Source of the DNA: WHSP01 sp964424945
Lineage (GTDB): Bacteria > Gemmatimonadota > Gemmatimonadetes > Longimicrobiales > Longimicrobiaceae
Direction of reading: 5' to 3'
Length of the DNA: 36,226 bases
NCBI GenBank assembly: GCA_964424945.1
Contig: CAYRLB010000021.1
Coordinates: 1-36,226, forward strand
The notes under the pieces are model-generated. The model ran no database searches. It saw nothing but the letters and a program-made list of their open reading frames with translations, and was not told the DNA's origin. Below, piece after piece: positions 16,479 to 24,823 of this stretch. How positions within the stretch are numbered: the first letter of the stretch is position 1; the number at the start of each line of letters is the position of its first letter. The position numbers were made by a program, and so were the translations under genes.

Positions 16479-17288
16479 ATGAAACGACGATCGATATCTG
16501 CTTTATTCCTTGCAGTTCTTCTGACGGGCTGCGGGACCGGGCTCGGGCTCCCCATGCCGTCGACGCCACGACCGGGCACCCCGCGGGTTGTCACATACCC
16601 GGGGTTCGATACGGCGATCTACCCGGGAGATGCAGTCATGTCGGAGTGGCGCCGGAGCTCACCCTACCGGTGGATCGGCTACTATCTCCCCTCGCCCTGT
16701 CATCGCGACGCATCCTATTCCGGGAAGCGAAGCTTCCTGACCAGCACAGGATGGGGGATCGCCGTCCTGTACGTCGGTCAGCAGCAGTTCGAGGGGCAGC
16801 CCCCTTCGACGATCGACGCGAACACGCTCTGCACCAGCCAGTTCCTCACCCGCGAGCGGGGTGGCGTCGATGGTCGGGATGCGGTCGCGAAGACGGCTGC
16901 CGAAGGCTTCGCTCCCGGTACGGTGATCTTCCTCGATATCGAGCGGGTGGACACGATCTCGCCCGCACTCATCGAGTATTACGAGGGATGGCTGGATGCC
17001 GTCCGGCGAGATGGCCGGTTCCGGCCGGGAACCTACGCCCATGTCGCCAATTCGGCGGCGTTGTATCTCATTGCTCAGCGGTATCTTGAGCGTACCGGCG
17101 CGACCGAATCGATCCCGTACTGGATCGCCGGCGGGTCCGGCTTCGACCTCGAAGCGGCACCTTCGGACGTTCGTTACAGCTTCGCGCGTGTCTGGCAGGG
17201 GGCCCTCGATGTGAGCCGCACGTGGGGCGGGCGAACGGTGATCATCGATGAGAATGTCGCCAGCTCTCCCTCCCCCTCGACCCAGTAG
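16479..17288 (+). CDS. DUF1906 (glycoside-hydrolase-like) lipoprotein
   Basis: The 269-residue protein carries a lipoprotein signal with LLTGC (Cys18). The domain matches the DUF1906/Rv2525c-like TIM-barrel family: GFDTAIYPGDAVMSEW at the start, WIGYYLPSPCHRD, a strand GIAVLYVGQQQF, the acidic VIFLDIERVDTIS and YYEGWLDAVRR, and late in the protein PYWIAGGSGFDLE. Rv2525c in mycobacteria affects the cell envelope, and other relatives are fused to wall-binding modules, so action on peptidoglycan or polysaccharide is plausible but unproven. An in-frame reading that starts at 16254 lies inside the NamZ-like gene and was rejected; ATG 16440 is an alternative. It follows the NamZ-like gene by 97 bp on the same strand. 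Confidence 0.85.
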   Translation: MKRRSISALFLAVLLTGCGTGLGLPMPSTPRPGTPRVVTYPGFDTAIYPGDAVMSEWRRSSPYRWIGYYLPSPCHRDASYSGKRSFLTSTGWGIAVLYVGQQQFEGQPPSTIDANTLCTSQFLTRERGGVDGRDAVAKTAAEGFAPGTVIFLDIERVDTISPALIEYYEGWLDAVRRDGRFRPGTYAHVANSAALYLIAQRYLERTGATESIPYWIAGGSGFDLEAAPSDVRYSFARVWQGALDVSRTWGGRTVIIDENVASSPSPSTQ

Positions 17289-17312
17289 CGAGATCTCGGA
17301 AGGGGTGCGGCG

Positions 17313-17348
17313 CTGGCTTCCGGCCCTTGCCCCTTCGCCCGGTGCCAG
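17313..17348. terminator. Stem-loop between convergent genes, possible two-way terminator
   Basis: CTGGC-TT-CCGG pairs with CCGG-T-GCCAG, giving nine base pairs with a small internal bulge and a 14-base loop. It sits in the 130-bp space between the DUF1906 gene and the opposing metallopeptidase gene. No T-run is present on either strand. Confidence 0.4.
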
Positions 17349-17418
17349 AGCCCACGAGCGAACATCTTCGGACCCTTCACCGCCGCCCGCGGACGTGTTC
17401 CGGAGGAGGTCAGGCTTC

Positions 17419-18867
17419 TCATCGTCCGTTCTCTTCATCGAGAACACGTTCGAAGCAGCGTCCTTCAGCAGCTCCGCCTTCCAGACATTCGTTGATCCAT
17501 ATCGACCATTCCTCCGGCAATATCCCCACGTGTGACGCCGTCCGCCTGATAAAGTCGACGTCCGCATCCGCTCGCTCCTCCTCCGGGGCCTCCAACATCG
17601 CCCTCAGCAGCGTCCTCATCCTTAATTCCCCGATGATGCCTTCCAGCGCGAAGAGCTGGAGGGGAGCATAGACGTAGCGGTAACTGTTGTACGCGTAGTC
17701 GATGGCCGCGCTCTCGTGCAGCGGAACAGCCGGTTCGGAGTCTGAGACGCGTCTCGCAAGTGACTGCAGTGCAGCCCGGTAGGGCGCTTCTCCCAGAAAG
17801 TGTCGGATGGTCTTGAGCTCGAGGTAGGTCGCGAAGGGCTCGCCGAAGAGGTCCCGCTGAGGCGAGCGCCAGCCATGCGTCCAGGCAAAATAACGGTGTG
17901 CGAGCTCGTGGCCCATCAGCCCCAGAATGGCACGGCTCTCACGCCTGGACGGATTGTCGATCGCTTCGACAAACTCCCCCATCGTCATCCCCAGCAGGGC
18001 CAGGGTTGGGTGACTGTAGAAGCCCCACAGGAGCCCCTCCCGCGGTCGGCGGACGGGTTCGACCCTCAACAGGACCAGATCATCCCCGAAGGGCACCCCG
18101 GTGAAGGCTTCCTGAAATCGCCGGATCTCCGTAAGCATGTCGACGAATCGCGTCAGCGAGTCGAGAGGTGCCGCCTCACCGATGACCAGAGCACCCGGAA
18201 GCCGTCGAATGGGGAAGTCACCGGCAAGCAGGAGCAGCTCCCTTCGGCCCGCCGCCTCGAGGGTGGCAATCGGGCCCGTCGCAGGGGCAGCCCCGTTCAG
18301 GAAGATCGACTGGCATTCGTCGCAACGAATCGTGAGCCGGAAGCTCTCAGCCTCCGAGGTCAGATCGGTAACAGGGTCATAGATGGCGGGATACCAGCGA
18401 GAGGACCCTCGGGCCCGGACCGTCGAGCCGTTGAAGGCGATCACCTCCGAAGCGTCCATCTCCCGGAACTGCTCCCGGCGGATGTCGTGGACGGACTCCG
18501 TACCATGGTAGACGATGCAGACCGGCTCGGCCGGCGCGTCATCGACGGGGCGCGGGAGGACGAGACGGTGCCTGATCGCGGCGCCTCCCGGCTGCTCCAC
18601 GCTTTCTTCGGTCAGGAGATGCCCGCCGCGTATGCTGTCGATCGTTAGAGACCGGTTGAGAACGATCGTCAGCGTGTCGCGTGGGATCTCGGGAGAGAGG
18701 CATACGTCACCGGCGACCGCCCCCTGCGAAAGACCGATGGCGACGGCGCCGTGCACCGACGGGGAGAAGGCGCCGGACTGCGCGGCAGCATCGGGGGGAA
18801 GGAGCGCCGAACCAAGAAGGAAGAGCAACCACACCCCATGGCGGGCCGCAGGTCGGCGTGTCCTCAT
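17419..18867 (-). CDS. Secreted gluzincin-type (M1-like) metallopeptidase, divergent
   Basis: This 482-residue protein begins at ATG 18867, preceded by GGAAGAACGG. The longer frame up to 19116 has no signal peptide and was rejected. Residues 1-29 form a signal peptide (GVWLLFLLGSALLPP, then AAAQS). The active-site motif is HELAHRYFAW (His320, Glu321, His324), with Glu343 in GEPFATYLELK, an exact HExxH-18-E gluzincin spacing. The layout of a beta-rich N-terminal half, a helical catalytic half and a late Tyr-rich NSYRYVYAPLQLF recalls M1 aminopeptidases, but the GxMEN exopeptidase motif is missing. YSHPTLALLGMTMGEF stands about where it should be. It is therefore a diverged family with unknown substrate, probably periplasmic or secreted. 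It faces away from the GH84 gene across 226 bp. Confidence 0.8.
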   Translation of the reverse strand: MRTRRPAARHGVWLLFLLGSALLPPDAAAQSGAFSPSVHGAVAIGLSQGAVAGDVCLSPEIPRDTLTIVLNRSLTIDSIRGGHLLTEESVEQPGGAAIRHRLVLPRPVDDAPAEPVCIVYHGTESVHDIRREQFREMDASEVIAFNGSTVRARGSSRWYPAIYDPVTDLTSEAESFRLTIRCDECQSIFLNGAAPATGPIATLEAAGRRELLLLAGDFPIRRLPGALVIGEAAPLDSLTRFVDMLTEIRRFQEAFTGVPFGDDLVLLRVEPVRRPREGLLWGFYSHPTLALLGMTMGEFVEAIDNPSRRESRAILGLMGHELAHRYFAWTHGWRSPQRDLFGEPFATYLELKTIRHFLGEAPYRAALQSLARRVSDSEPAVPLHESAAIDYAYNSYRYVYAPLQLFALEGIIGELRMRTLLRAMLEAPEEERADADVDFIRRTASHVGILPEEWSIWINECLEGGAAEGRCFERVLDEENGR

Positions 18868-19093
18868 CGACACCGTTCTTCCGGTCTGGTCCCAGGCGCT
18901 GCAAGAGGCCATGCTCAACACGATACATCTTTCATGTTCGCGGCAAACTGCTGGATGGCTCTGCGCCGCCCCCCCTGCCGGAACCAAGTGGTTTCGGCCT
19001 TGCATCGGCGACCACCGCCGGCATCGTAGTAGCATGCAGATCGTCAGAAGCGTTTGCGATAGGTAGTCAGAAACAGATGATGAGGGAAGAGAA

Positions 19094-20158
19094 GTGGACG
19101 TTGAACTCGGTCTCATCGAGGGCTTCTATGGCAGGCCGTGGAGCTGGGACGAACGCCGTTCCACGATCGAAGCGCTGGCTCCCCATGACTACCGCTTCTA
19201 TCTGTACGCGCCGAAGGCGGATGCCTTCCTGCGCAAACGGTGGCAGGAGCCGCACCCGGCCGATCATCTGCACCATCTGCAGGACCTTTCCCGCTTCGCT
19301 GGAGAATGTGGTGTACGGTTCGGCGTGGGCCTCTCTCCGTACGCGTTGCATGAGGATTTCGGCCAGGCGCAGCGGGAAACGCTCGTCAGGAAGCTCGCCG
19401 AACTCGACGCTATCGGCATCCAGGATCTTGGGATCCTGTTCGATGACATGCGAGGCGACCTTCCTGATCTCGCCGTGCGGCAGGCCAGGATCGTTGACTG
19501 GATCGCGCACCATACGGGCGCCGGGCGGCTGATTGTCTGCCCGACCTACTACACCGACGACCCGGTTCTGGATCGTGTCTTCGGCGCGCGGCCGCCCGGC
19601 TACCTCAGGGAACTGGGTGCGCTCCTCGACCCCTCGATCGGGATCTTCTGGACGGGCGAGGAAGTCTGCTCACGGGAGATTTCTGCCGGCCACATCGAGC
19701 GTGTGAGCGAGGAGATCGGCCGCGCACCCTTCCTCTGGGACAACTATCCGGTCAACGACGGGCAGCGGATGTCCCAGTATCTGCATCTTCGTGCCTTCAC
19801 CGGGCGTCGGCCGGAGATCGCCGGCAGGATCGCGGCGCATGGCGTGAACCCGGCCCTGCAATCGACGCTCACCCGGATTCCGGCCCTGACCCTCGTGGAG
19901 AGTTATCGTCTCGGGGAGCGGTATGCCTACGGATCCGCCTTCCTGAGGGCCGCGCACGAAGTACTCGGTGAACCGCTGGCGAGGATGCTGTACGAGGATG
20001 TGCTGGTTCTTCAGGATATCGGACTCGATCGTCTGGGCGACCGCGTGGGCCACCTCCGGGATCGGTATGGTGCGATCGATCACCCTGCAGCCCGCGAGAT
20101 CATTGCCTGGCTGGATGGCGAGTATCGTATAACCGATGAGATCGTTCGGACGCAGTGA
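19094..20158 (+). CDS. GH84 beta-N-acetylglucosaminidase, O-GlcNAcase-like, cytoplasmic
   Basis: The 354-residue enzyme is essentially a bare GH84 catalytic domain. It starts GLIEGFYGRPWSWDERRSTI and has FYLYAPKADAFLRKRW. The catalytic Asp117-Asp118 pair lies in GILFDDMRGDLPD, followed by IVCPTYYTDD, IFWTGEEVCSREIS and APFLWDNYPVNDG. These match the conserved blocks of animal O-GlcNAcase and bacterial GH84 enzymes, which cleave GlcNAc by substrate-assisted catalysis. There is no signal peptide and none of the extra domains of secreted clostridial hyaluronidase-type enzymes, so the substrate should be intracellular: GlcNAc conjugates, recycled wall sugars or a glycosylated protein. GTG 19094 is supported by AGGGAAGAG just upstream. 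No O-GlcNAc transferase is in this window. Confidence 0.9.
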   Translation: MDVELGLIEGFYGRPWSWDERRSTIEALAPHDYRFYLYAPKADAFLRKRWQEPHPADHLHHLQDLSRFAGECGVRFGVGLSPYALHEDFGQAQRETLVRKLAELDAIGIQDLGILFDDMRGDLPDLAVRQARIVDWIAHHTGAGRLIVCPTYYTDDPVLDRVFGARPPGYLRELGALLDPSIGIFWTGEEVCSREISAGHIERVSEEIGRAPFLWDNYPVNDGQRMSQYLHLRAFTGRRPEIAGRIAAHGVNPALQSTLTRIPALTLVESYRLGERYAYGSAFLRAAHEVLGEPLARMLYEDVLVLQDIGLDRLGDRVGHLRDRYGAIDHPAAREIIAWLDGEYRITDEIVRTQ

Positions 20159-20170
20159 TCGACCCCGGGA

Positions 20171-20184
20171 GGATCGGGTGATCC
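20171..20184 (+). other. Short hairpin after the GH84 gene
   Basis: GGATC-GGGT-GATCC is a perfect 5-bp stem starting 12 nt after the GH84 stop codon. It is small for a terminator and lacks a T-run. The rest of the 237-bp intergenic region up to the DUF4956 gene shows no convincing promoter or ORF. Confidence 0.3.
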
Positions 20185-20395
20185 GCTCTGGCCGCGCTGT
20201 TGCAGAGAGGCGCCCCGGAACGACTTCTTGAATTTGCCCGTAACCATTCCTGTCAGCAGAGACCGGCGCCGACCTATATGGTTGTTCTCCAACAGGATGA
20301 CTGTGTCCGGATCAGGACCCCGGCAGCGCTTGCTTCCGCGGTCGCAGCCGGGCTTTTGCTCCCCGCGCCTTTAACGCCCGTGACAGGATTCCAGG

Positions 20396-21550
20396 GTGAT
20401 TGAGTCGAATCGGCGGGACTTACTGGAGAGTGATCGCCACCTGTCCGAGGAGCAGCGCTTTCCGCTTGCCCAGCCTCCGGCGATTCGCCCTCAGTGGCAG
20501 AGGATACTGCGCGCCTCGCTGGTGCGGGTGGCCCTCTACTACGTCATCCTCATTACGGTCGCCGTAATCGCCGTTCGGATCTCACCTCTGGTCCGCTCGA
20601 GCCTTCTCTCCCCCTCGATCCCCGTGGTGAGCCAGGGAACCGCGTTGCTCACGGGTGCAGAGCCGCCCGCCAGCTGGCTCGGGAGGCCCCCCTTTCTGGT
20701 CGGGGCATTTGAAACGCTCCTGGTGGTGCTTTCCGCTGTTCTGCTCGCGCTGCCCGTGGCGTGGGTATACATGCTCACGAAGAAGCTGAGGTTCGACCCG
20801 GGCCTCGTCCGCTCGGTCATCATCCTGCCGATTGCCGTCGCGGGCATCCTGCTCGTCGTAAAGAACAATCTTGCCGTCGCGTTCAGTCTCGCCGGCATCG
20901 TCGCCGCCGTCCGTTTCAGGAACACCCTCAAGGATCCGCGCGATGCGGTTTACATCTTCCTGACGATCGCCATCGGGATCGCGGCCGGCGTTCAGGCACT
21001 CGATGTCGCACTCGTCGTCTCGATCATGTTCAACATCGTCGTGGTGATGATGTGGCGATATCAGGTCGGGTCGATCCATGGGGGGCGCTATGGCCGGACC
21101 GGCGTCCTTTCCTTCGGTGACAGCTCGCTTCTCGTCGCGCAGACCCCCGCCTCGATGCGAAGGGTACGCAGAAAGATGCTGGACGAGGTCCTGGACATGC
21201 GGACGGACGGCATTCTTCTCATCCATTCGACGAACCCGGACCTCGCCCGGCACTCGGTTCAGGATGCGTTGAGCCAGAGCACGCGGGACTGGAAGCTGAT
21301 CGGCATCTGGCCCCGCGGGGAGGAGGTGGCAACCGCGGAATACCTCGTTCGGCTGGCGAAGGATGCGACTCCGGCGGACCTTCTGGGGGATCTGGATGAT
21401 TGGGCGGGCCATATCGAAGGGGCGGAATACATCCCCTTCCGCAGCCGCTCACGGCCTCGCGGTGAGGGGGGTCAGGTACGCCCCGAAGGTGAAGTGGATC
21501 AGACGGCTGACCCGGGCGACGCGGCCCCGGGCCGGGAAGATTATCGATAG
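20396..21550 (+). CDS. DUF4956 family membrane protein, polyphosphate-associated
   Basis: The 384-residue protein has a soluble N-terminus and about five membrane helices between 38 and 220. The DUF4956 core is plain: LRFDPGLVRSVIILPIAVAG, NLAVAFSLAGIVAAVRFRNT, LKDPRDAVYIFLTIAIGIAA and a final VVVMMWRYQV. The C-terminal cytosolic part (about 225-350) forms a small alpha/beta domain (MDGILLIHSTNPDLARHSVQ-like), and the tail beyond 350 is Gly/Glu/Asp-rich and probably disordered. In other bacteria DUF4956 genes often sit beside VTC-type polyphosphate polymerase domains; here the neighbour 76 bp downstream is ppk1, which strengthens a link with polyphosphate at the membrane. GTG 20396 follows AGGATTCCAG. 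Confidence 0.88.
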   Translation: MIESNRRDLLESDRHLSEEQRFPLAQPPAIRPQWQRILRASLVRVALYYVILITVAVIAVRISPLVRSSLLSPSIPVVSQGTALLTGAEPPASWLGRPPFLVGAFETLLVVLSAVLLALPVAWVYMLTKKLRFDPGLVRSVIILPIAVAGILLVVKNNLAVAFSLAGIVAAVRFRNTLKDPRDAVYIFLTIAIGIAAGVQALDVALVVSIMFNIVVVMMWRYQVGSIHGGRYGRTGVLSFGDSSLLVAQTPASMRRVRRKMLDEVLDMRTDGILLIHSTNPDLARHSVQDALSQSTRDWKLIGIWPRGEEVATAEYLVRLAKDATPADLLGDLDDWAGHIEGAEYIPFRSRSRPRGEGGQVRPEGEVDQTADPGDAAPGREDYR

Positions 21551-21626
21551 GAAAGATGCAGACGAACGATAATGTCGTGTTCTTCGGTGAAGTACGCGCT
21601 GACCCTCGGCGGAAGGCGGCGCGAGG

Positions 21627-23711
21627 ATGAATGAGTCCGATGCGCCGGACCTGTCTCCGGGTCTGGAACTGCTCGTAAGAGCCGCGGAGGCTTCGGCACC
21701 GGGCCCCGTCGAGAAGGGCGAGGGCCGGCTGCTCAACATGGAGCTGAGCAACCTCGCATTCCAGAACCGCGTGGTGGATCTTGCCGAGGATCCTTCCGTG
21801 CCTCTACTGGAGTGCGCGCGCTTTCTTTCCATCCTGGGGAGCAATCTCGACGAGTTCTTCATGACGCGGGTCGCGGGCTTCCAGCACCAGATTGCCCGGG
21901 GGAACAGCAAAAAGACACTCGACGGGATGACGGCAGATGAGCAGCTGAGGGTCATCGGGGTCGAGGCGCGTGTTCTTCTGGATCGGGTCTATCACAGGAC
22001 CCTTCCGGACGTGCTCGCCAGGCTCGCCGAGCATGATGTCGAACTCCTCCGCTGGGACAGCCTCGCTGCCGCCGACCGCCGCTACATCCAGACGCATTAT
22101 ACCTCGCAGCTGGACGCCATCATCTCCCCCATCTTCGTGGCGGAGGATGGCCCACTCCCGCACATCCGAAATCTCCGCCCCGCCCTGATTGTTGGGCTCG
22201 GTGCAGCGGAGGGGGCGAGGTACGCCATCATCGAGCTTCCCAACGACGTTCCACGACTCGTGCCGCTGCCCGGTGGCCGTCGCTTCGTTCCACTCGAAGA
22301 TGTGATTCGAGGCAGCCTGACGCACCTTCTGGACAATCGCGCAATCGAAGGTTCCTTCCTCTTTCGGGTGACCCGGAGCGGCAACCTCCATCTAGACTCG
22401 GACAACCTCGAGGATCTGGTGGAGGCGGTTGCCGAAACTGTGGCTCGGCGTCCCTATCAGCCGGCCGTCCGGCTGGAAATTGACGATGCGACGCCACACG
22501 ACCTTGCCGACTTCCTCCTGCGGCAGTTCCAGGATGAGGCGCAGAAGAGGATGAGCCATCTGGACGCGAGCGATGTCTACCGCGTCAATGGTCTGATCGA
22601 CCTGAACCGTCTGGTCCAGATCGCATCTCTTCCTCTTCCGGATCTGAAGTATCCCAGGAAGCGGCGCAGCAATCCCTTGCGGCAGGATGTCCGGATTATG
22701 GATCAGCTCCGCGACGGGGATGTCCTTCTGCGCTTTCCACGCAACCGGTTCGAGGCGACGGTCGAGCAGTTCATCCAGGAAGCGGCGACGGATCCGGCGG
22801 TTGAATCGATCGCGATCACGCTCTATCGGACGAGCAAATCGTCCCGGATCGTCAAGCTGCTGCGCCGCGCGCACCGCAACGGGAAGAAGGTTGTGGTGAT
22901 GATCGAGGTGAAGGCTTCGTTCGATGAATCCCGTAACATAGAATGGGCCAGGACCCTCGAAGCGGCAGGGATCCGGGTGCGATACGGCCCGGCGACGCTG
23001 AAGGTTCACGCCAAGATCGCGAGCGTGCTTCGGCGCGAGCCAGAGGGGCCGCGGCTGTATAGCTATATCGGAACGGGAAACCTGAATGCCTCGACCGCGG
23101 CAGCATACACGGATATCGGCCTGCTCACCGCACACCCCGCCCTCGGCCAGGAGATCGCCGATCTCTTCCGGACGATGTCGGGGGAGGGTGCCCGTTCGGA
23201 GTACGATCATATCATCGTGGCGCCTTTCAACATGCGCCGGCGCTTTCTCGAGCTCATCGATCGGGAGAAGCGGCATGCGGAAGCAGGGCGCGGCGGAGGG
23301 ATGTCCATCAAGCTCAACGGGATCGCCGACCGTGAAATCATTGCGGCGCTGTACAGCGCATCCAATGCAGGCGTGAAGATCGACCTGAACGTCCGTGGCA
23401 TCTGCGCGCTGCGACCCGGCGTTCCAGGGCTTTCGGAGAACATCCGGGTGATTTCGATCGTCGGCAGATTTCTGGAACACTCTCGTATCTACCGTTTCAA
23501 CAACGCGGGCAACCCGGAGTTCTTCATCGGTTCGGCGGATTGGCGGGGTCGAAATCTCTCCCGGCGGGTCGAGGTCGTCACACCCGTTTTCGACCCGCGC
23601 CATCGCCAGACACTCGATCGGATTCTTGAATATGAATTCAACCGGGCAACCTCCTGGGAGCTGCAGGCCGATGGGTCGTACATCCGACCGGGGGGGGCGC
23701 GTGAAGCTTAG
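21627..23711 (+). CDS. ppk1: Polyphosphate kinase 1
   Basis: The 694-residue enzyme reversibly polymerises the ATP gamma-phosphate into polyphosphate. All four family domains are present. The N-terminal helical part is MELSNLAFQNRVVDLAED, then FLSILGSNLDEFFMTRVAGF. The central head domain follows, then the C-terminal catalytic halves: IAITLYRTSKSSRIVKLL, VVVMIEVKASFDE, the autophosphorylated His461 in LKVHAKIASV, YIGTGNLNASTA, and the second conserved histidine His618 in VGRFLEHSRIYRFNN. SADWRGRNLSRRVEV closes it. Length is typical at about 690. An extended N-terminus of some 30 residues precedes the core. GCGAGGATG upstream supports ATG 21627. It lies between the DUF4956 gene and a lipoprotein gene whose start overlaps its last 11 bp, so the three probably form an operon. 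Confidence 0.96.
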   Translation: MNESDAPDLSPGLELLVRAAEASAPGPVEKGEGRLLNMELSNLAFQNRVVDLAEDPSVPLLECARFLSILGSNLDEFFMTRVAGFQHQIARGNSKKTLDGMTADEQLRVIGVEARVLLDRVYHRTLPDVLARLAEHDVELLRWDSLAAADRRYIQTHYTSQLDAIISPIFVAEDGPLPHIRNLRPALIVGLGAAEGARYAIIELPNDVPRLVPLPGGRRFVPLEDVIRGSLTHLLDNRAIEGSFLFRVTRSGNLHLDSDNLEDLVEAVAETVARRPYQPAVRLEIDDATPHDLADFLLRQFQDEAQKRMSHLDASDVYRVNGLIDLNRLVQIASLPLPDLKYPRKRRSNPLRQDVRIMDQLRDGDVLLRFPRNRFEATVEQFIQEAATDPAVESIAITLYRTSKSSRIVKLLRRAHRNGKKVVVMIEVKASFDESRNIEWARTLEAAGIRVRYGPATLKVHAKIASVLRREPEGPRLYSYIGTGNLNASTAAAYTDIGLLTAHPALGQEIADLFRTMSGEGARSEYDHIIVAPFNMRRRFLELIDREKRHAEAGRGGGMSIKLNGIADREIIAALYSASNAGVKIDLNVRGICALRPGVPGLSENIRVISIVGRFLEHSRIYRFNNAGNPEFFIGSADWRGRNLSRRVEVVTPVFDPRHRQTLDRILEYEFNRATSWELQADGSYIRPGGAREA

Positions 23712-24612
23712 GCTCGTAGTTGCACTTATCGTGGCGGGGGGCGCCGCGGCATGCGATCTTCAGGAGGAGATCGCGGTTCTGGACGTCCCGGTCTGCCGCG
23801 TCGATCAGCCGGCGACTCAGCTTGGCGTCGAGCTTTCCGAGACGAGCGGCATCGTCGTCAGCCGGACACGCCCTGGAGTGTTCTGGACGCACAACGACTC
23901 GGGATCCGACCCAATCCTCTACGCCGTCGACAGGAATGGGACGATCCTGGGACGAGCAGAGCTGGCAAGCGGCGCCGCGGCGGAGGACGCCGACTGGGAG
24001 GATCTGGCGACAGGAAGCTGCTCTCAGGGCGAATGCCTCTACGTGGCAGATATCGGGGACAACTCGGCCGCACGGGATGTCGTGATGGTGCACCGACTCC
24101 CGGAACCGGAGCCCTCGGCCAGCGGGCCCCTTGCGGTTGAAAGCTTCCCGATACGCTTCCCGGAAGGTCCCCGTGATGCCGAGGCACTGTTCGTCCTGCC
24201 CGGGGAGCGCCTTTTCGTCGTGACGAAGGGAGGGGACGGTCCGATCGCGGTTTACGGGTATCCAGGCCCCCTCGACAGCAGTAAGGTCGCTTCGATGCGC
24301 CCTGTTCGGCAGTTGACCTCCAGCGAGGTGCAGCTCGGCGACCGCGTCACCGGTGCCTCCGCGAGCGCCGATGGCCGGTGGGTCGCCCTGCGGACGCACG
24401 TGAACGTCATGATCTACCGGACGGAGGATCTGCTCGGAGATGCCGAGGAGGCGATACCTTTCGTGGTTAGTGACGTCCGACCGCTCGCGGAACCTCAGGG
24501 AGAGGGGGTCGCCCTGGGGCCTGAAGGCACGGTCGTGGTCACAAGCGAGGGGGGCGCCGCCGGCATCCCCGGTTCGATGGCGATTTTCCGGTGCGATGGA
24601 CTGGACGGGTAG
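23701..24612 (+). CDS. Beta-propeller-like lipoprotein, DWED/DIGDN type
   Basis: The 303-residue product starts at GTG 23701, inside the ppk1 stop region (11-bp overlap, different frame). It has a lipoprotein signal with GGAAAC (Cys18). The mature protein shows the pattern of a bacterial six-bladed propeller family of unknown function: LSETSGIVVSRTRPGVFWTH, NDSGSDPILYAVDRNG, DADWEDLATGSC, YVADIGDNSAARD and MVHRLPEPEPS. Later it has a DAEALFVLPGERLFVVTKGG blade and EGVALGPEGTVVVTSEGG. Such proteins sometimes bind metals or phosphate esters, but no activity is shown. Translational coupling to ppk1 makes a role in polyphosphate or phosphate handling at the envelope a reasonable guess, no more. 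Confidence 0.85.
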   Translation: MKLRLVVALIVAGGAAACDLQEEIAVLDVPVCRVDQPATQLGVELSETSGIVVSRTRPGVFWTHNDSGSDPILYAVDRNGTILGRAELASGAAAEDADWEDLATGSCSQGECLYVADIGDNSAARDVVMVHRLPEPEPSASGPLAVESFPIRFPEGPRDAEALFVLPGERLFVVTKGGDGPIAVYGYPGPLDSSKVASMRPVRQLTSSEVQLGDRVTGASASADGRWVALRTHVNVMIYRTEDLLGDAEEAIPFVVSDVRPLAEPQGEGVALGPEGTVVVTSEGGAAGIPGSMAIFRCDGLDG

Positions 24613-24823
24613 GCGGGTGAAGAGTTGGTAGGCTGCCCCCTTCAGGCCGCCGCGTGGCCCGTCATCTGCGTTCCCGAAAGGTGAGTAGCGCAAGCGGGGA
24701 AAAGACCATATGTTTATGCGGGCAGACCCGCCCGTCTCCGCTGCAGATATCTTCGGTACTCCGTTCCACCCGCCAGTCGCAGTCAGACCGTAATCACCCA
24801 TGGTGCTGGCTGCCAGGAGTGTT

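Noticed and set aside
22392..23603. 403-codon open frame antisense to ppk1
   Set aside because: The plus strand encodes unmistakable Ppk1 motifs over the same bases; the antisense product shows no family features.
24613..24823. Structured leader or riboswitch before the giant gene
   Set aside because: There are two GNRA-like tetraloops with very short stems and one 5-bp hairpin (GCGGG-CAGA-CCCGC, 24718-24731), but nothing that fits a known riboswitch consensus.
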